A stretch of 64,000 nt of DNA, taken from assembly GCF_041153465.1 (NCBI RefSeq), contig NZ_CP154858.1:1984001-2048000 (forward strand), written 5' to 3'. Below are positions 16,307 to 24,969 of this stretch, piece after piece (the first letter of the stretch is position 1; the number at the start of each line of letters is the position of its first letter). Under the pieces are notes generated by a model. It saw only the letters and a program-made list of their open reading frames with translations, was not told the origin of the DNA and did no database searches. A program made the position numbers and the translations under genes. Source of the DNA: Thermohahella caldifontis. Lineage in GTDB: Bacteria; Pseudomonadota; Gammaproteobacteria; Pseudomonadales; Oleiphilaceae.

Positions 16307-16531
16307 TCAAGGTGTCTGCGGAGGTTCCGGCGAAGCGGGTACGGTCTCATCGGCCGGAGCATCCGCATCCGAAACCTCCGGCACCGATTTTTCGCCATCA
16401 GGCCTGAGCGCCTCGGCAGCGGAAAAATCAAATCCCGTATCCTCGGTCAGGTCATCCGGGTCGAAGCGAATGCCACAGCCGGCCTTGATCGTTCCGGGCA
16501 TCTTGATACCCGATTTCGGATAATCCGTCAT
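16307..16531 (-). CDS. small acidic protein coupled to osmC
   Basis: A 74-residue protein beginning MTDYPKSGIKMPGTIKAGCG and ending in an acidic, Pro/Ala-rich disordered tail. It has one Cys and no membrane segment. Its ATG overlaps the stop of the upstream OsmC gene as ATGA, which is good evidence for translation by coupling. I do not recognise a family. It could be a partner of the OsmC protein. Confidence 0.55.
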   Translation of the reverse strand: MTDYPKSGIKMPGTIKAGCGIRFDPDDLTEDTGFDFSAAEALRPDGEKSVPEVSDADAPADETVPASPEPPQTP

Positions 16532-16953
16532 TTGCGTCTGATCTCCCCATGCAGGCTTGTTCCCGGTGCGACCGTGTTGTAAACGGTGCCGTACTTCCTG
16601 ACGTTTTCATGCAGCAATTCCAGCCGGTGGTCACTTTCATCCGTATCCACCAGAATGGTGTAATCGATCTGCTCCATTCTCGGCGGCACATCCTGACGGA
16701 TACCGGAAAGCCGTATCTCCACGCCGCGAAGCTGAAATTTCAGGATGGGGGTCACACGCTCGATCCCCTTGATCATGCAGGCTGCCAATGCAGCCAGCAG
16801 CAACTCTGCCGGATTGAACGCATCACGTCGGCCAGCCATATCCGTATCCAGCACCAGGCGCGCCTCCTTGCATAACGCCTCACTGCCATTCGCGTCGAGA
16901 CGTCTTGCCGTCACGCTGAAGGTCATTTTCCCGGTTTCAGTCTGTGTTGCCAT
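16528..16953 (-). CDS. OsmC-family protein
   Basis: A 141-residue OsmC/Ohr-fold protein. The core NPAELLLAALAACMIKGIERV (residues about 50-70) has a single Cys on the central helix, and the second Cys expected on the adjacent strand in peroxide reductases is not obvious, so this looks like a YhfA-like member rather than a classical Ohr peroxidase. The ATG at 16953 is preceded by GGAG, while the upstream start lacks one. It lies between a sirtuin gene and a small coupled gene on the same strand. Thiol or acyl chemistry is likely; the substrate is unknown. Confidence 0.85.
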   Translation of the reverse strand: MATQTETGKMTFSVTARRLDANGSEALCKEARLVLDTDMAGRRDAFNPAELLLAALAACMIKGIERVTPILKFQLRGVEIRLSGIRQDVPPRMEQIDYTILVDTDESDHRLELLHENVRKYGTVYNTVAPGTSLHGEIRRK

Positions 16954-16993
16954 TCTGTTCTCCTTCAGCGTCAGTTTGTCGGTTTCCGGATAG

Positions 16994-17692
16994 TCAGGAC
17001 AGGCGCACCGGTTCACCCATGAGGCTGTCCACCCACTCGGGGACGCCTTCGGAGGCGGTCTTGCGAATCACCCGTGCACCGGGTACGTGAAGGCTCGCGT
17101 TGGGATCAATGAGCCACAGGGGCACCCCCGGCCGGCGCCAGTGAATCAATGCTGCAGCGGGATGAACCTGCAGGGAAGTGCCGATGACACAGTACAGATC
17201 GGCCTGCCGGGAGACCTCCACGGCCTCGTCAATGCGCGGCACCGGCTCGCCGAACCAGACCACGTCCGGTCGCAGCGGGCTGCCCAGCTCACAGGTATCG
17301 CCGGGCTCGATGTCCCGCTCTCCCAGGTAATAGACAAGAGAGGGGTCGCGCGTACTGCGCGCCTTGAGGATTTCACCATGGAGGTGAATGACCCGGGTGG
17401 AGCCGGCACGTTCATGGAGGTCATCCACATTCTGGGTGATGATGGTGACATCGTGGTGTCGCTCGAGCCGCGCCAGGGCGACATGGGCCGGATTGGGCTG
17501 TGCCGCACGCACCTGACGCCGGCGCTCGTTGTAGAAGGCCAGCACGCGCCCGGGGTCCCGCGCCCAACCTTCGGGCGAGGCCAGTTCCTGCACGCTGATG
17601 TTCTGCCACAGGCCACCCAGGTCACGAAAGGTCGGCAGGCCGCTTTCCGCACTGATCCCGGCCCCCGTGAGCACCACCACATGCTTGCGCAT
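16994..17692 (-). CDS. Sir2-family NAD-dependent deacylase, class III type without zinc cysteines
   Basis: A 232-residue sirtuin. NAD-binding motifs are intact: TGAGISAESGLPTFRD at the N-terminus, TQNVDDLHERAG and catalytic His in LHGEI. The segment FYNERRRQV keeps the Tyr-x-x-Arg pair that marks desuccinylase-type (SIRT5/CobB-like) enzymes. The structural zinc cysteines are missing between LHGEI and DVVWFGE; only one Cys remains there. GGAGGT lies seven bases before the ATG at 17692, so that start is favoured over an upstream one. Expected reaction: removal of acetyl or succinyl groups from lysine with NAD. It is followed by OsmC and a small protein in one run. Confidence 0.9.
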   Translation of the reverse strand: MRKHVVVLTGAGISAESGLPTFRDLGGLWQNISVQELASPEGWARDPGRVLAFYNERRRQVRAAQPNPAHVALARLERHHDVTIITQNVDDLHERAGSTRVIHLHGEILKARSTRDPSLVYYLGERDIEPGDTCELGSPLRPDVVWFGEPVPRIDEAVEVSRQADLYCVIGTSLQVHPAAALIHWRRPGVPLWLIDPNASLHVPGARVIRKTASEGVPEWVDSLMGEPVRLS

Positions 17693-17800
17693 TTTTTTCA
17701 CCTCCGCAAGAGAGAATACCACATCCGTTGACGCCGTAAACACATCTTGCATCCCGCCTGCCGTCCCATTAGTCTGGCGGTCGCAGAGAGGAGATGAAAT

Positions 17801-18601
17801 ATGAATCCACAGGACTTGCTGACATCCACACTGGCCTCATCCATCCGGGGCTGGCGCGGCACCCAGGCCAGCCGCCACACACGCCAGCCCGAGAAACTTC
17901 CGGAGCTGTTTGATTGCGAAAACGACTGGGAGTGCCGGCTGGTGCGGGAGGCCATCACCGAGCTGAACCTGGACGTGTTCATCTGGCCGGTGCCCAACGG
18001 TGGCAAGCGCTTCTACCCGAAAATGGCCGAGGCTGCCGCATCAAAGGGCTTGTCCACCCACCGGCCGCTGCTGGTGGATCCGAATACGGGTGATGTGCTG
18101 CAGGGTGCCCGGGCCATCAACACCTGGCTGTTTGCGACCTACGGCAACCGCAAGGTTCCGGATGCGCTGCTGCCCACCCGGTCCAATCGTCTGTCTTCCG
18201 AGCTGGCCAGCAAGGTCCGCGGGAACCGTGGACTCAACGCCCGGCCATCACGGGCACCGGAAAAGCCGCTGACCCTGTATGCCTTCGAGTCCAGCCCCTA
18301 TTCCCGACCGGTGCGGGAGGTGCTGTGCGAGCTGGAACTGCCCTATACCCTGATTACCCTGGGCAAGCAGCAACGTGCCGACTGGGGGCCTGCCAGCTTC
18401 CGGCTGCATCTGGGGCCTTATCGTCCCATTCCCGGCACCAAGCGTGACCAGATGCTGAAAACCCGGGGCCGGGTTCAGGTGCCCTTCCTGATCGACCCCA
18501 ATACCGGGGTGGAGATGTTCGAGTCAGCGGACATTCTGGCGTATCTGGAAAGCACCTACGCCCTGCCGGAGACTTCAATGGAGCGGGCGGTACTGGACTA
18601 G
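17801..18601 (+). CDS. glutathione S-transferase-like protein with two tandem N-terminal domains
   Basis: A 266-residue protein made of two thioredoxin-fold GST-N units. The first (about residues 32-115) has LFDCENDWECRLVREAI and PLLVDPNTGDVLQGARAI; the second (about residues 155-255) has LYAFESSPYSRPVREVL and VPFLIDPNTGVEMFESADI. Both keep the P-L/F-V/I-DPNTG and E-S/G-A-x-I elements that hold glutathione, but neither has a C-terminal all-helical GST domain and the first lacks a CxxC or Ser/Tyr in the usual place. Single-protein double GST-N arrangements are known in cyanobacteria and plants. Convergent with DUF2288, overlapping it by 27 bases. Activity unknown. Confidence 0.75.
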   Translation: MNPQDLLTSTLASSIRGWRGTQASRHTRQPEKLPELFDCENDWECRLVREAITELNLDVFIWPVPNGGKRFYPKMAEAAASKGLSTHRPLLVDPNTGDVLQGARAINTWLFATYGNRKVPDALLPTRSNRLSSELASKVRGNRGLNARPSRAPEKPLTLYAFESSPYSRPVREVLCELELPYTLITLGKQQRADWGPASFRLHLGPYRPIPGTKRDQMLKTRGRVQVPFLIDPNTGVEMFESADILAYLESTYALPETSMERAVLD

Positions 18602-18901
18602 CACCCAGGGTGCCACCACCAGGGCCCAGAGTTCCGGGTTGCTTCCGGCCCACTCCAGGGCCTGGCCTTCCGTCACCGGGCCCACCTCTCCGGCGCGCAT
18701 CCAGCGCTCGAAGGCGGCCGTATCGTCGGCCGCCAGGGCCATCCCTACATCAATGAGATTGAGTCCGGCGGACACCAGGACCACCTGACCGCGCGCCCAG
18801 TAGCGCTGCAGATCCTGCCAGGGGATACGGGCGGTTTCACTGTTGAGCTTGGCGCGCAGCAGCCGGGCCTCTGTTTTGGGAGAGGGAGATTCAGCGGTCA
18901 T
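18575..18901 (-). CDS. DUF2288 family protein
   Basis: A 108-residue cytoplasmic protein matching the DUF2288 layout: ETARIPWQDLQRYWARGQ, VLVSAGLNLIDVGMALAADD, a short helical middle and a Trp-rich end LWALVVAPWVLVQYRP. Proteins of this family are small and uncharacterised. The ATG at 18901 overlaps the end of the ion-channel gene by 11 bases, suggesting translational coupling with it. Its 3' end overlaps the convergent GST gene. Confidence 0.8.
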   Translation of the reverse strand: MTAESPSPKTEARLLRAKLNSETARIPWQDLQRYWARGQVVLVSAGLNLIDVGMALAADDTAAFERWMRAGEVGPVTEGQALEWAGSNPELWALVVAPWVLVQYRPLH

Positions 18902-19871
18902 GGTCCTTTCCGTCCGGAGTGAGTTGGGTTGCAGCGGGGCGGTGATGGATGACGCCACCACAATGCGGGCAATGGTACTCGCCCTCAACGTCCAGTTCCA
19001 GCTCCAGTTCTTCCATAATTTCCCGGGCCTCTTCACGTTCCAGCCCAAGCCGCTGCCGCTCCCGGTTCAGACGCCGGCGCTCGGCACGGGTGATGACGCC
19101 ATCTGCAAGCGCTTCACGGGCCTCCACTTCATACTTGCGCTTGCGCAAATCCAGTTCACGCTGGAAACCGGAGGCCAGAATACCCGCCGGCAAGGCCGCG
19201 AGCCCGATGCCCACGATACTGATGACCATGGCAAAAGCCTGCCCTGCAGCACTGTGCGGGACCACATCGCCGTAGCCGACCGTGGTCAGCGTCACCGTAG
19301 CCCACCAGATGGCACGGGGAATGGAGCCGAACGCCACCGGCTGATCATCGCCTTCCACCAGATAGATGCCCGCAGCCGCGAGCAGGATCAGCATGATCAG
19401 AATGAAGATGGCCGAAAGCAGGCTGTTGGCCTCCTTCCGTAACACCGTGAGCAGCAGATCCATGGAACGGGAATACCGGGTGATCTTGAACAGACGGATC
19501 AGCCTGACCACACGGACATACAACGGATCCAGCGTCGTCAGCCCCACCAGGTAATAGGGCGCCACCGCAAAGAAGTCCACCAGCGCCATGGGTGTCAATG
19601 CCCAGCGCAGGCGACCATAGCGTCGCCGGTAGCGGGGATCCTCCTTGATGCTCCACAGGCGCAACAGGTATTCAATGGTAAAGACAAACACGCTGAACAC
19701 TTCAATGCGCCGAAACAGGGACTCATACCGCACCCGGAATTCAAGCTCCGTATCCAGGACGATCACCACCACATTGAGCACGATCAGAAAGGTAATGAAA
19801 TAGTCGAACACCTTGCTTGGCAGCGTGTCGCGGACCTCGACAATTTCATGTACCTTCGCACGCAGACTCAT
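18891..19871 (-). CDS. voltage-gated potassium channel with C-terminal zinc ribbon
   Basis: A 326-residue six-helix channel. S1-S3 lie in residues about 20-125; S4 is RVVRLIRLFKITRYSRSMD with Arg/Lys every third residue; the pore helix and filter read TVTLTTVGYGD, the potassium signature, before S6. The cytoplasmic tail is a charged coiled coil (residues about 245-305) and then a single CPHCGG knuckle followed by two His, a possible zinc site. The start at 19871 overlaps the upstream YheT-like gene as ATGA. Expected to conduct K+ across the inner membrane in response to voltage. The zinc-knuckle end is unusual and may be a sensor or assembly domain. Confidence 0.88.
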   Translation of the reverse strand: MSLRAKVHEIVEVRDTLPSKVFDYFITFLIVLNVVVIVLDTELEFRVRYESLFRRIEVFSVFVFTIEYLLRLWSIKEDPRYRRRYGRLRWALTPMALVDFFAVAPYYLVGLTTLDPLYVRVVRLIRLFKITRYSRSMDLLLTVLRKEANSLLSAIFILIMLILLAAAGIYLVEGDDQPVAFGSIPRAIWWATVTLTTVGYGDVVPHSAAGQAFAMVISIVGIGLAALPAGILASGFQRELDLRKRKYEVEAREALADGVITRAERRRLNRERQRLGLEREEAREIMEELELELDVEGEYHCPHCGGVIHHRPAATQLTPDGKDHDR

Positions 19872-20881
19872 GAGCGAAGCGGCTCCAGCTTCCCGGCAAT
19901 CACGCCATCCACCCAAGCCGTGAGGCGGTAATCCTGAATGAACCCGCAGTGGCCTCCATGTGCCGTTCGCAGAATGTGCAGATTGGGATTGCCGCGCAAC
20001 CGCTGCAGGTCCCGCGCCGGAATGACCGGATCATCCTCGGCAAAGATAAGCGTGGTGGGAATGCGCAGCTTTTCCAGTGCATTGCCGGTCACCGCGTACC
20101 CGGCAAAATAGGACTCGGGGTCCGGATAGGGCGTGTGTTCGCGGACGAAATGCTCGGTCATGGCACTGAGAGAGCGGCTGCGTACAAATGCGTCCACGTC
20201 CACGGCCCCCGGGTGCACTTCAGCCTTGCGGCGGATGGAACGCAGCCATTTCTTGCGGAAGTAGGCCCGGTAGAGCGGCAGCCCGGTTTCCAGTGCTTCC
20301 AGCGTATGGATGGGCTCAAGCACGGGTGACACCGCCACCGCATGACCCATCTTCAGTCCGGCTTCCGGCGCGGCCAGTGCCGTGCGCAGCGTGAAGTTGC
20401 CACCCAGGGAAAAGCCGACCATGGCCCAGTTTGCGGCACCGGTGCGCTGCTGCAGGTCGGCCAGGGCCATCACCACCTCATCGAGCCGGTTGGCATGGAA
20501 CAGTTCGGGGTTGAGATGATGAGACGGCCCGTGATCACGCAGGTGCAGGCGAAAGATCTGCCAGCCACGCCGGTAGAGCTCCGCGGTCAGCGACAGGATG
20601 TACAGGGAGTCCGCACAGCCTTCCCAACCATGAAGCAGCACGGCCAGCGGGGCATCTTCCTGTTTCTGCGGGCTGAACACGCCGTGCAGGCGGCGACCGT
20701 CGCCGGCATCCAGTATCCAGTCTTGCGCCACGGCCAGGGCTTCGCGGGCACGCCGTCGGGCCAGAGGCCGGCGCAGTTTCAGTGACGCCAGAATGGACTG
20801 GACATGGCGATTGCGCAGCCCGGGGGCCGGTTTCCAGGGGACCCTTTCTTCCCTGTGCAGCGGGGTATTCAGTTGCGTCAT
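19868..20881 (-). CDS. yheT: YheT-type alpha/beta hydrolase
   Basis: A 337-residue hydrolase of the YheT/ABHD1-3 group. Recognition points are the N-terminal PGLRNRHVQSILASL, the oxyanion motif LLHGWEGC, RLHLRDHGPSHHLNPELFH, the nucleophile elbow GFSLGGN, the acid in FAEDDPVIP and catalytic His in HGGHCGF. The family acts on ester bonds of lipids or short acyl groups, but its natural substrate in bacteria is not settled. GGAGACACGGCA precedes the ATG at 20881. It is the first gene of a run with the channel and DUF2288, and diverges from a small membrane protein. Confidence 0.88.
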   Translation of the reverse strand: MTQLNTPLHREERVPWKPAPGLRNRHVQSILASLKLRRPLARRRAREALAVAQDWILDAGDGRRLHGVFSPQKQEDAPLAVLLHGWEGCADSLYILSLTAELYRRGWQIFRLHLRDHGPSHHLNPELFHANRLDEVVMALADLQQRTGAANWAMVGFSLGGNFTLRTALAAPEAGLKMGHAVAVSPVLEPIHTLEALETGLPLYRAYFRKKWLRSIRRKAEVHPGAVDVDAFVRSRSLSAMTEHFVREHTPYPDPESYFAGYAVTGNALEKLRIPTTLIFAEDDPVIPARDLQRLRGNPNLHILRTAHGGHCGFIQDYRLTAWVDGVIAGKLEPLRS

Positions 20882-20952
20882 TGCCGTGTCTCCTTGCCCC
20901 AAACGGGTGTTGTGCTTGACTCGCAGGCCACTTTGAGTGACATTCGGCAACC

Positions 20953-21360
20953 ATGATAGCGCCTCGCATCCCCGATTTCACCGGCAAACGCGCGTTCAAG
21001 ATCACCTTGCGGACGCTGCATGTGCTGAGTATCAGTGCCCTCTGCGGCGGGCTCTGGTTTGTTCCGGAGCGCCCGGAGACCTGGCTGCCCTTTGCCTGGC
21101 TCACGCTGGCATCCGGGCTGGCGCTGGCGCTGCTGGACGGCTTGTCCAACCCGCTGTGGTGGGTTCAGGTCCGCGGCCTTGCAATCTACGTCAAGCTGAT
21201 CCTGATTGCCGCGCTCACGCAATGGCCGGCGCAGGCCTGGTGGATTCTGGCCGTCATCATCATCCTGTCCGTGGTCATCTCGCACGCACCGGGCAATCTG
21301 CGCTATTACTCTCTGAAACACCGGCGGGTGATCCGCTCCGCTCAGGATGCCAAGGGCTGA
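20953..21360 (+). CDS. small inner-membrane protein
   Basis: A 135-residue protein with about four membrane helices (residues 20-42, 50-65, 78-98 and 102-118), a Pro-rich loop and a basic end (YYSLKHRRVIR). The motif LRTLHVLSISALCGG, with a His on the first helix, and the terminal HAPGNLRYY are like small copper-resistance/CopD-like or 'DUF2214'-type membrane proteins, but I cannot assign it with confidence. It diverges from yheT and converges with the sensor kinase, overlapping it by 19 bases. Confidence 0.7.
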   Translation: MIAPRIPDFTGKRAFKITLRTLHVLSISALCGGLWFVPERPETWLPFAWLTLASGLALALLDGLSNPLWWVQVRGLAIYVKLILIAALTQWPAQAWWILAVIIILSVVISHAPGNLRYYSLKHRRVIRSAQDAKG

Positions 21361-22828
21361 TCCTGCTGCAGGCCTGACGATGCCGCTTCGGCGCAGGGCA
21401 GCAACACATGAAAGCTGGTGCCGGTCACCTGCTCCTGCCCCGCTGGGACATCGCTCAGATCACTCGCCGTACAGGTTTCAAACGTTACCGTTCCACCGTG
21501 AAGCGCCACCAGCTCACGCACCAGCGACAACCCCAGACCGGCACCGCCCTGGTTGCGGTTGAGGCCGGTATCGGAGCGGGCAAACTGTTCGAACACATTG
21601 CCCCGGACATCCTCCGGAATGCCCGGTCCCTGATCGGCAATCACCAGCCGCCACCACTGTCCTTCCCTGATCAGCTCCACCAGCACAAAGCGGCCCCGGG
21701 GTGAAAACTTGATGGCATTCTGGAGCAGATGCCTGACCACCTGTTCAAGCCGGTGCCGGTCTCCCCGCACCCACGCCGGCGCCGTCATCTCGCCCCGGTG
21801 CAGCATGACACCGTTCTGCATGGCCAGGCTGTCCATGTTGACAATCACGCGATCCACCAGGGCGCAGAGGTCCAGCAGCTCCCGCTCGATGGTCAGCTGA
21901 TGCGCCGCCAGTGCCTGGGAGTCGAGAATGTCATTGACCAGTTCACTGAGGCGATCACAGTTGCGCCGGGCGATTTCCATCAGCTCCCGCCCCTTGGGCG
22001 ACAACTGGGCCGCCTCGGGCGTAAGCACCAGAGCCACCGCTGCGCGGATGGATGTCAGCGGCGTGCGCAGCTCGTGACTGACCGTGGCCAGAAACAGATC
22101 CCGCGCCCGGACCGCTTCTTCCGCCTTGTCCCTGGCCAGCCGAAGATCCCGGGTCTGACGTGCAATCTGATCACTGAGAGATGCCTGCAGATCATGCAGC
22201 GCCCGGACCCCTCTCTCAGCCGGGCAATTGCTCGTGCCAGTTCGCCCACTTCATCATCCCGTTCCGTTTCCGGTATATCCTGATCGAGCTCCCCTTCAGC
22301 CAGATGTCGCGTGGCCTGTTCCACCCGCTCCATGGGGCGGAGAATGCGGCTGAAGGCCAGGGCCAGGGCCAGATTGACCACGATCAGAATCAGCACCATG
22401 ATTCCCAGGCTGCGCCGGACGGACTGGCCGAGAGACGCGTGCAGATCAGCCGTCGAAAATGCCAGCGTCAGCTCCCCGAGCGGCCGGTCTGCCCCCGGAT
22501 GGGTGATTTGCCGGCTGAATCGCACAATATCCTGATCGTCGAGAGCACCGCCCACCCGGATCAGCACCTTGCCATCCGGGTATCTCAGGATCGCACCGCG
22601 AAATTCAGGCAGGCGCTCCAGCGGCTTCAGCACCCGTTCCATGGCGTCAAACTCGAAGTTCCATACCGGCTCCGCCAGCAGGGCGGCCTGGTCGTCCGCC
22701 AGCACCTCCGCCTTCTGCAGCAGTGCAGTCCGCGTGCGCTCATGACCCGCCCAGCCGTCATACAACGCCTGCCCCAGCATGACCAAGGCCAGAATCACGC
22801 TGGTCGAGACCATCAGGCGCCATTTCAT
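21342..22828 (-). pseudogene. sensor histidine kinase, frameshifted after the HAMP domain
   Basis: The intact protein would have about 490 residues: a membrane helix (VSTSVILALVMLGQ), a periplasmic domain, a second helix (IMVLILIVVNLALALAF), HAMP, a coiled coil, H-box (TVSHELRTPLTS), N-box (LLQNAIKFSP), G1 (DQGPGIPE) and G2 (GGAGLGLSL). The frame breaks at the run of four C (22208-22211; four G on the coding strand). Restoring a fifth gives a continuous reading through VRALHDLQASLSDQIARQ to the H-box. As given, the kinase domain is cut off. The ATG at 22828 follows the binding-protein stop by 7 nt, so both are one operon. No response regulator lies next to it. A base-calling error is possible. 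Confidence 0.8.
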
Positions 22829-22835
22829 CTTCACG

Positions 22836-23951
22836 TCAGAGCATCTCCAGCAGCCGGTCCAGACTGAAGTCATGGCGCTCACCCCCGGGAGTGAGCACCA
22901 GCGAAAACTGCCTGAACGGAATCCGGTTCCAGTCAGCCCCGTCGAGACGCTCAGCATAACGCCCGATGTTCTCCTGCGTCAGCAGGCCCAGCCGTGTTTT
23001 CAGGCTCACGCCGTCCCGCCGGGCAAAGTCCACCCCCCTGAAATAGTCATGCAGCACCACCAGTGCATAGCCCCCTTCAAGAAAGTGTCCGCCCAGCGTC
23101 ACCAGCAGACGTCCCTCGCGCACTGCCGCCAGAGCAGGCGGATTCCAGTCAATCCCGCCCACCAGCACCGTCCGGCCGGGCAGATAGCCGGACTCCTGCA
23201 GGGCGTCCAGGGCGCCCAGGGCCATGGGATCGTTGGCGGCCCAGATGGCCTCCACCCGACCGTAACGGCGCAGCAGGCCGAGTGTCTTGCGGTAGGCCTC
23301 CTCACGGTTCCAGCCTGCAGGCACCACCTGCAGCAACCGGACATCCGGTGTCTGCTCCACCGCCGCCTGAAGGCCGTCCAGACGGGCCCGCGCGGCCCGG
23401 TCCCCGGGCGGGCCACCAAGCCCGAGCATGCGGATGGGCTGGCCGTCCTGCACCAGCTGCCGTTCCCGGGCGGCGAGCGTCAGCATGCCGGCCAGATCAT
23501 GCCCGGCCTGCCAGTCATCCGGCAGCATCTCACCGATCCAGTAGCGGAACTTTTCCCGCGGGCGTCCCAGATCCCGCGTTTCCTCCTCCGACAGACCGGC
23601 GTTGAACATGAACGCCCGCACCTGATTGTCTTCCGCCAGCCGCAGAATCGCACCGGCACTCTGCTTGGCGTTCTTGAACAGGATCACATCCGGCTTGTCC
23701 GCACCGGTCACCACCTGCCTGACCTGTTCGATCAGGCGCAGGCGGTCATGGTTGGCCGCATACACATCCAGCCGGATATCCAGCTGGCGGGCGGCCGCCT
23801 GCATGACCTCCGTGACCGGCTTCCAGAAGGGATCGTCCACCCCCTGGGGATTGAAAAAGGCCGCATGAAACACTTCCGCACGCAGCGGCAGACTTACCAT
23901 CAGGCAGCCGAGGGCCGCCAGCCGGGCTGCCGCAATCCACCACTTGTTCAA
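22836..23951 (-). CDS. periplasmic sugar-type substrate-binding protein
   Basis: A 371-residue exported protein (signal MNKWWIAAARLAALGCLMVSLPLRA) of the type I periplasmic-binding fold (RbsB/LuxP-like): FFNPQGVDDPFWKPVTEVM, PDVILFKN, the interlobe LGLGGPPGD, IWAANDPMALGALDAL and VLVGGIDWNPPAL. No permease or ATPase genes adjoin it. It is followed seven bases later by a membrane sensor kinase, the arrangement of LuxP/LuxQ-like or TorT/TorS-like receptors in which the binding protein delivers the ligand signal to the kinase. A divergent LysR gene lies 88 bp away. The ligand is not predictable. Confidence 0.82.
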   Translation of the reverse strand: MNKWWIAAARLAALGCLMVSLPLRAEVFHAAFFNPQGVDDPFWKPVTEVMQAAARQLDIRLDVYAANHDRLRLIEQVRQVVTGADKPDVILFKNAKQSAGAILRLAEDNQVRAFMFNAGLSEEETRDLGRPREKFRYWIGEMLPDDWQAGHDLAGMLTLAARERQLVQDGQPIRMLGLGGPPGDRAARARLDGLQAAVEQTPDVRLLQVVPAGWNREEAYRKTLGLLRRYGRVEAIWAANDPMALGALDALQESGYLPGRTVLVGGIDWNPPALAAVREGRLLVTLGGHFLEGGYALVVLHDYFRGVDFARRDGVSLKTRLGLLTQENIGRYAERLDGADWNRIPFRQFSLVLTPGGERHDFSLDRLLEML

Positions 23952-24039
23952 GACCCCGTCCTCGTTCTATGCTTGGCACTTTACATGAGTTTAGACGTTT
24001 TGGCGGCGTCTGCCCGGCTAACTGACACAGGAGTCAACG

Positions 24040-24969
24040 GTGCCCAAGGCCACACTGGAACAATGGCGCATGCTGCGGGCTGTCGTGGAACACGGCGGCT
24101 TTGCCCAGGCGGCGGCTGTCGTGCACAAGAGCCAGTCCACCATTCACCATGCGGTGCACAAGCTGGAAGACCTGCTCGGTGTGCAGTTACTGGAAGTGGA
24201 AGGACGCAAGGCGAAACTGACCCCCGCCGGTGAAACGCTGCTCCGGCGCAGCCACCTGCTGCTCAGCCAGGCACAACAGCTCGAAGAGCTGGCCCGCTCT
24301 CTGGCTGCCGGGGTGGAACCGGTGATCCGCCTGGCGGTGGACGTCATCTATCCCCACGAGAAGCTTTACGACATGCTGGCCCGGTTCTCGGAAGCCTATC
24401 CGCAGACCCGGATCGAGCTGTTCGAGGTGGTGCTTTCCGGCGGCGAGGAAATGCTCCAGAGCGGCAAGGCGGATCTCGTGGTCTCCCACTTTCTGCCGCC
24501 GGACAAGATGGGCACACCGGTTGCGCAGGTGGAGTTCATCCCCGTGGTGTCACGCACGCATCCGCTCGCCAGCGCACCACAACCGCTGCCCGCAGCCGAA
24601 CTGGCCCGCTATCGCCAGGTGGTCATGCGCGATTCCGGGCTGACACGCAAGCGCGACTCCGGCTGGCTTGGCGCGGAACAGCGCTGGACCGTCACCCATC
24701 TGTCCACATCCCTTTACATCGTCAAGCGCGGTCTGGCCTTTGCACGCCTGCCCCGAAGCTGGATTCAGGCGGAACTGGACAGCGGTGAACTGGTGCCGCT
24801 GCGGCTGGAAGAAGGCGGCAACACGCTGATCACACTGTATCTGGCCTACGCCAACCGGGACACCGCCGGACCGGCCACCCGCTTCCTCGGCCAGCTGATC
24901 CGTGATGCGGCCGGGACCGCTCCTGATGCTATCGCTCCCCACGCCGAAAAGGACAACCATGCAGATTGA
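24040..24969 (+). CDS. LysR-family transcription regulator
   Basis: A 309-residue regulator with GTG start; AGGAG lies 6-7 bases upstream. The helix-turn-helix occupies residues 5-64 (EHGGFAQAAAVVHKSQSTIHHAVHKLE), followed by a linker helix (LLLSQAQQLEELARSLA) and a two-lobe effector domain (IRLAVDVIYPHEKLYDML; VSRTHPLAS). It diverges from the binding-protein/sensor-kinase operon and overlaps the start of pepD by 11 bases. Control of either neighbour is possible. Effector unknown. Confidence 0.88.
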   Translation: MPKATLEQWRMLRAVVEHGGFAQAAAVVHKSQSTIHHAVHKLEDLLGVQLLEVEGRKAKLTPAGETLLRRSHLLLSQAQQLEELARSLAAGVEPVIRLAVDVIYPHEKLYDMLARFSEAYPQTRIELFEVVLSGGEEMLQSGKADLVVSHFLPPDKMGTPVAQVEFIPVVSRTHPLASAPQPLPAAELARYRQVVMRDSGLTRKRDSGWLGAEQRWTVTHLSTSLYIVKRGLAFARLPRSWIQAELDSGELVPLRLEEGGNTLITLYLAYANRDTAGPATRFLGQLIRDAAGTAPDAIAPHAEKDNHAD

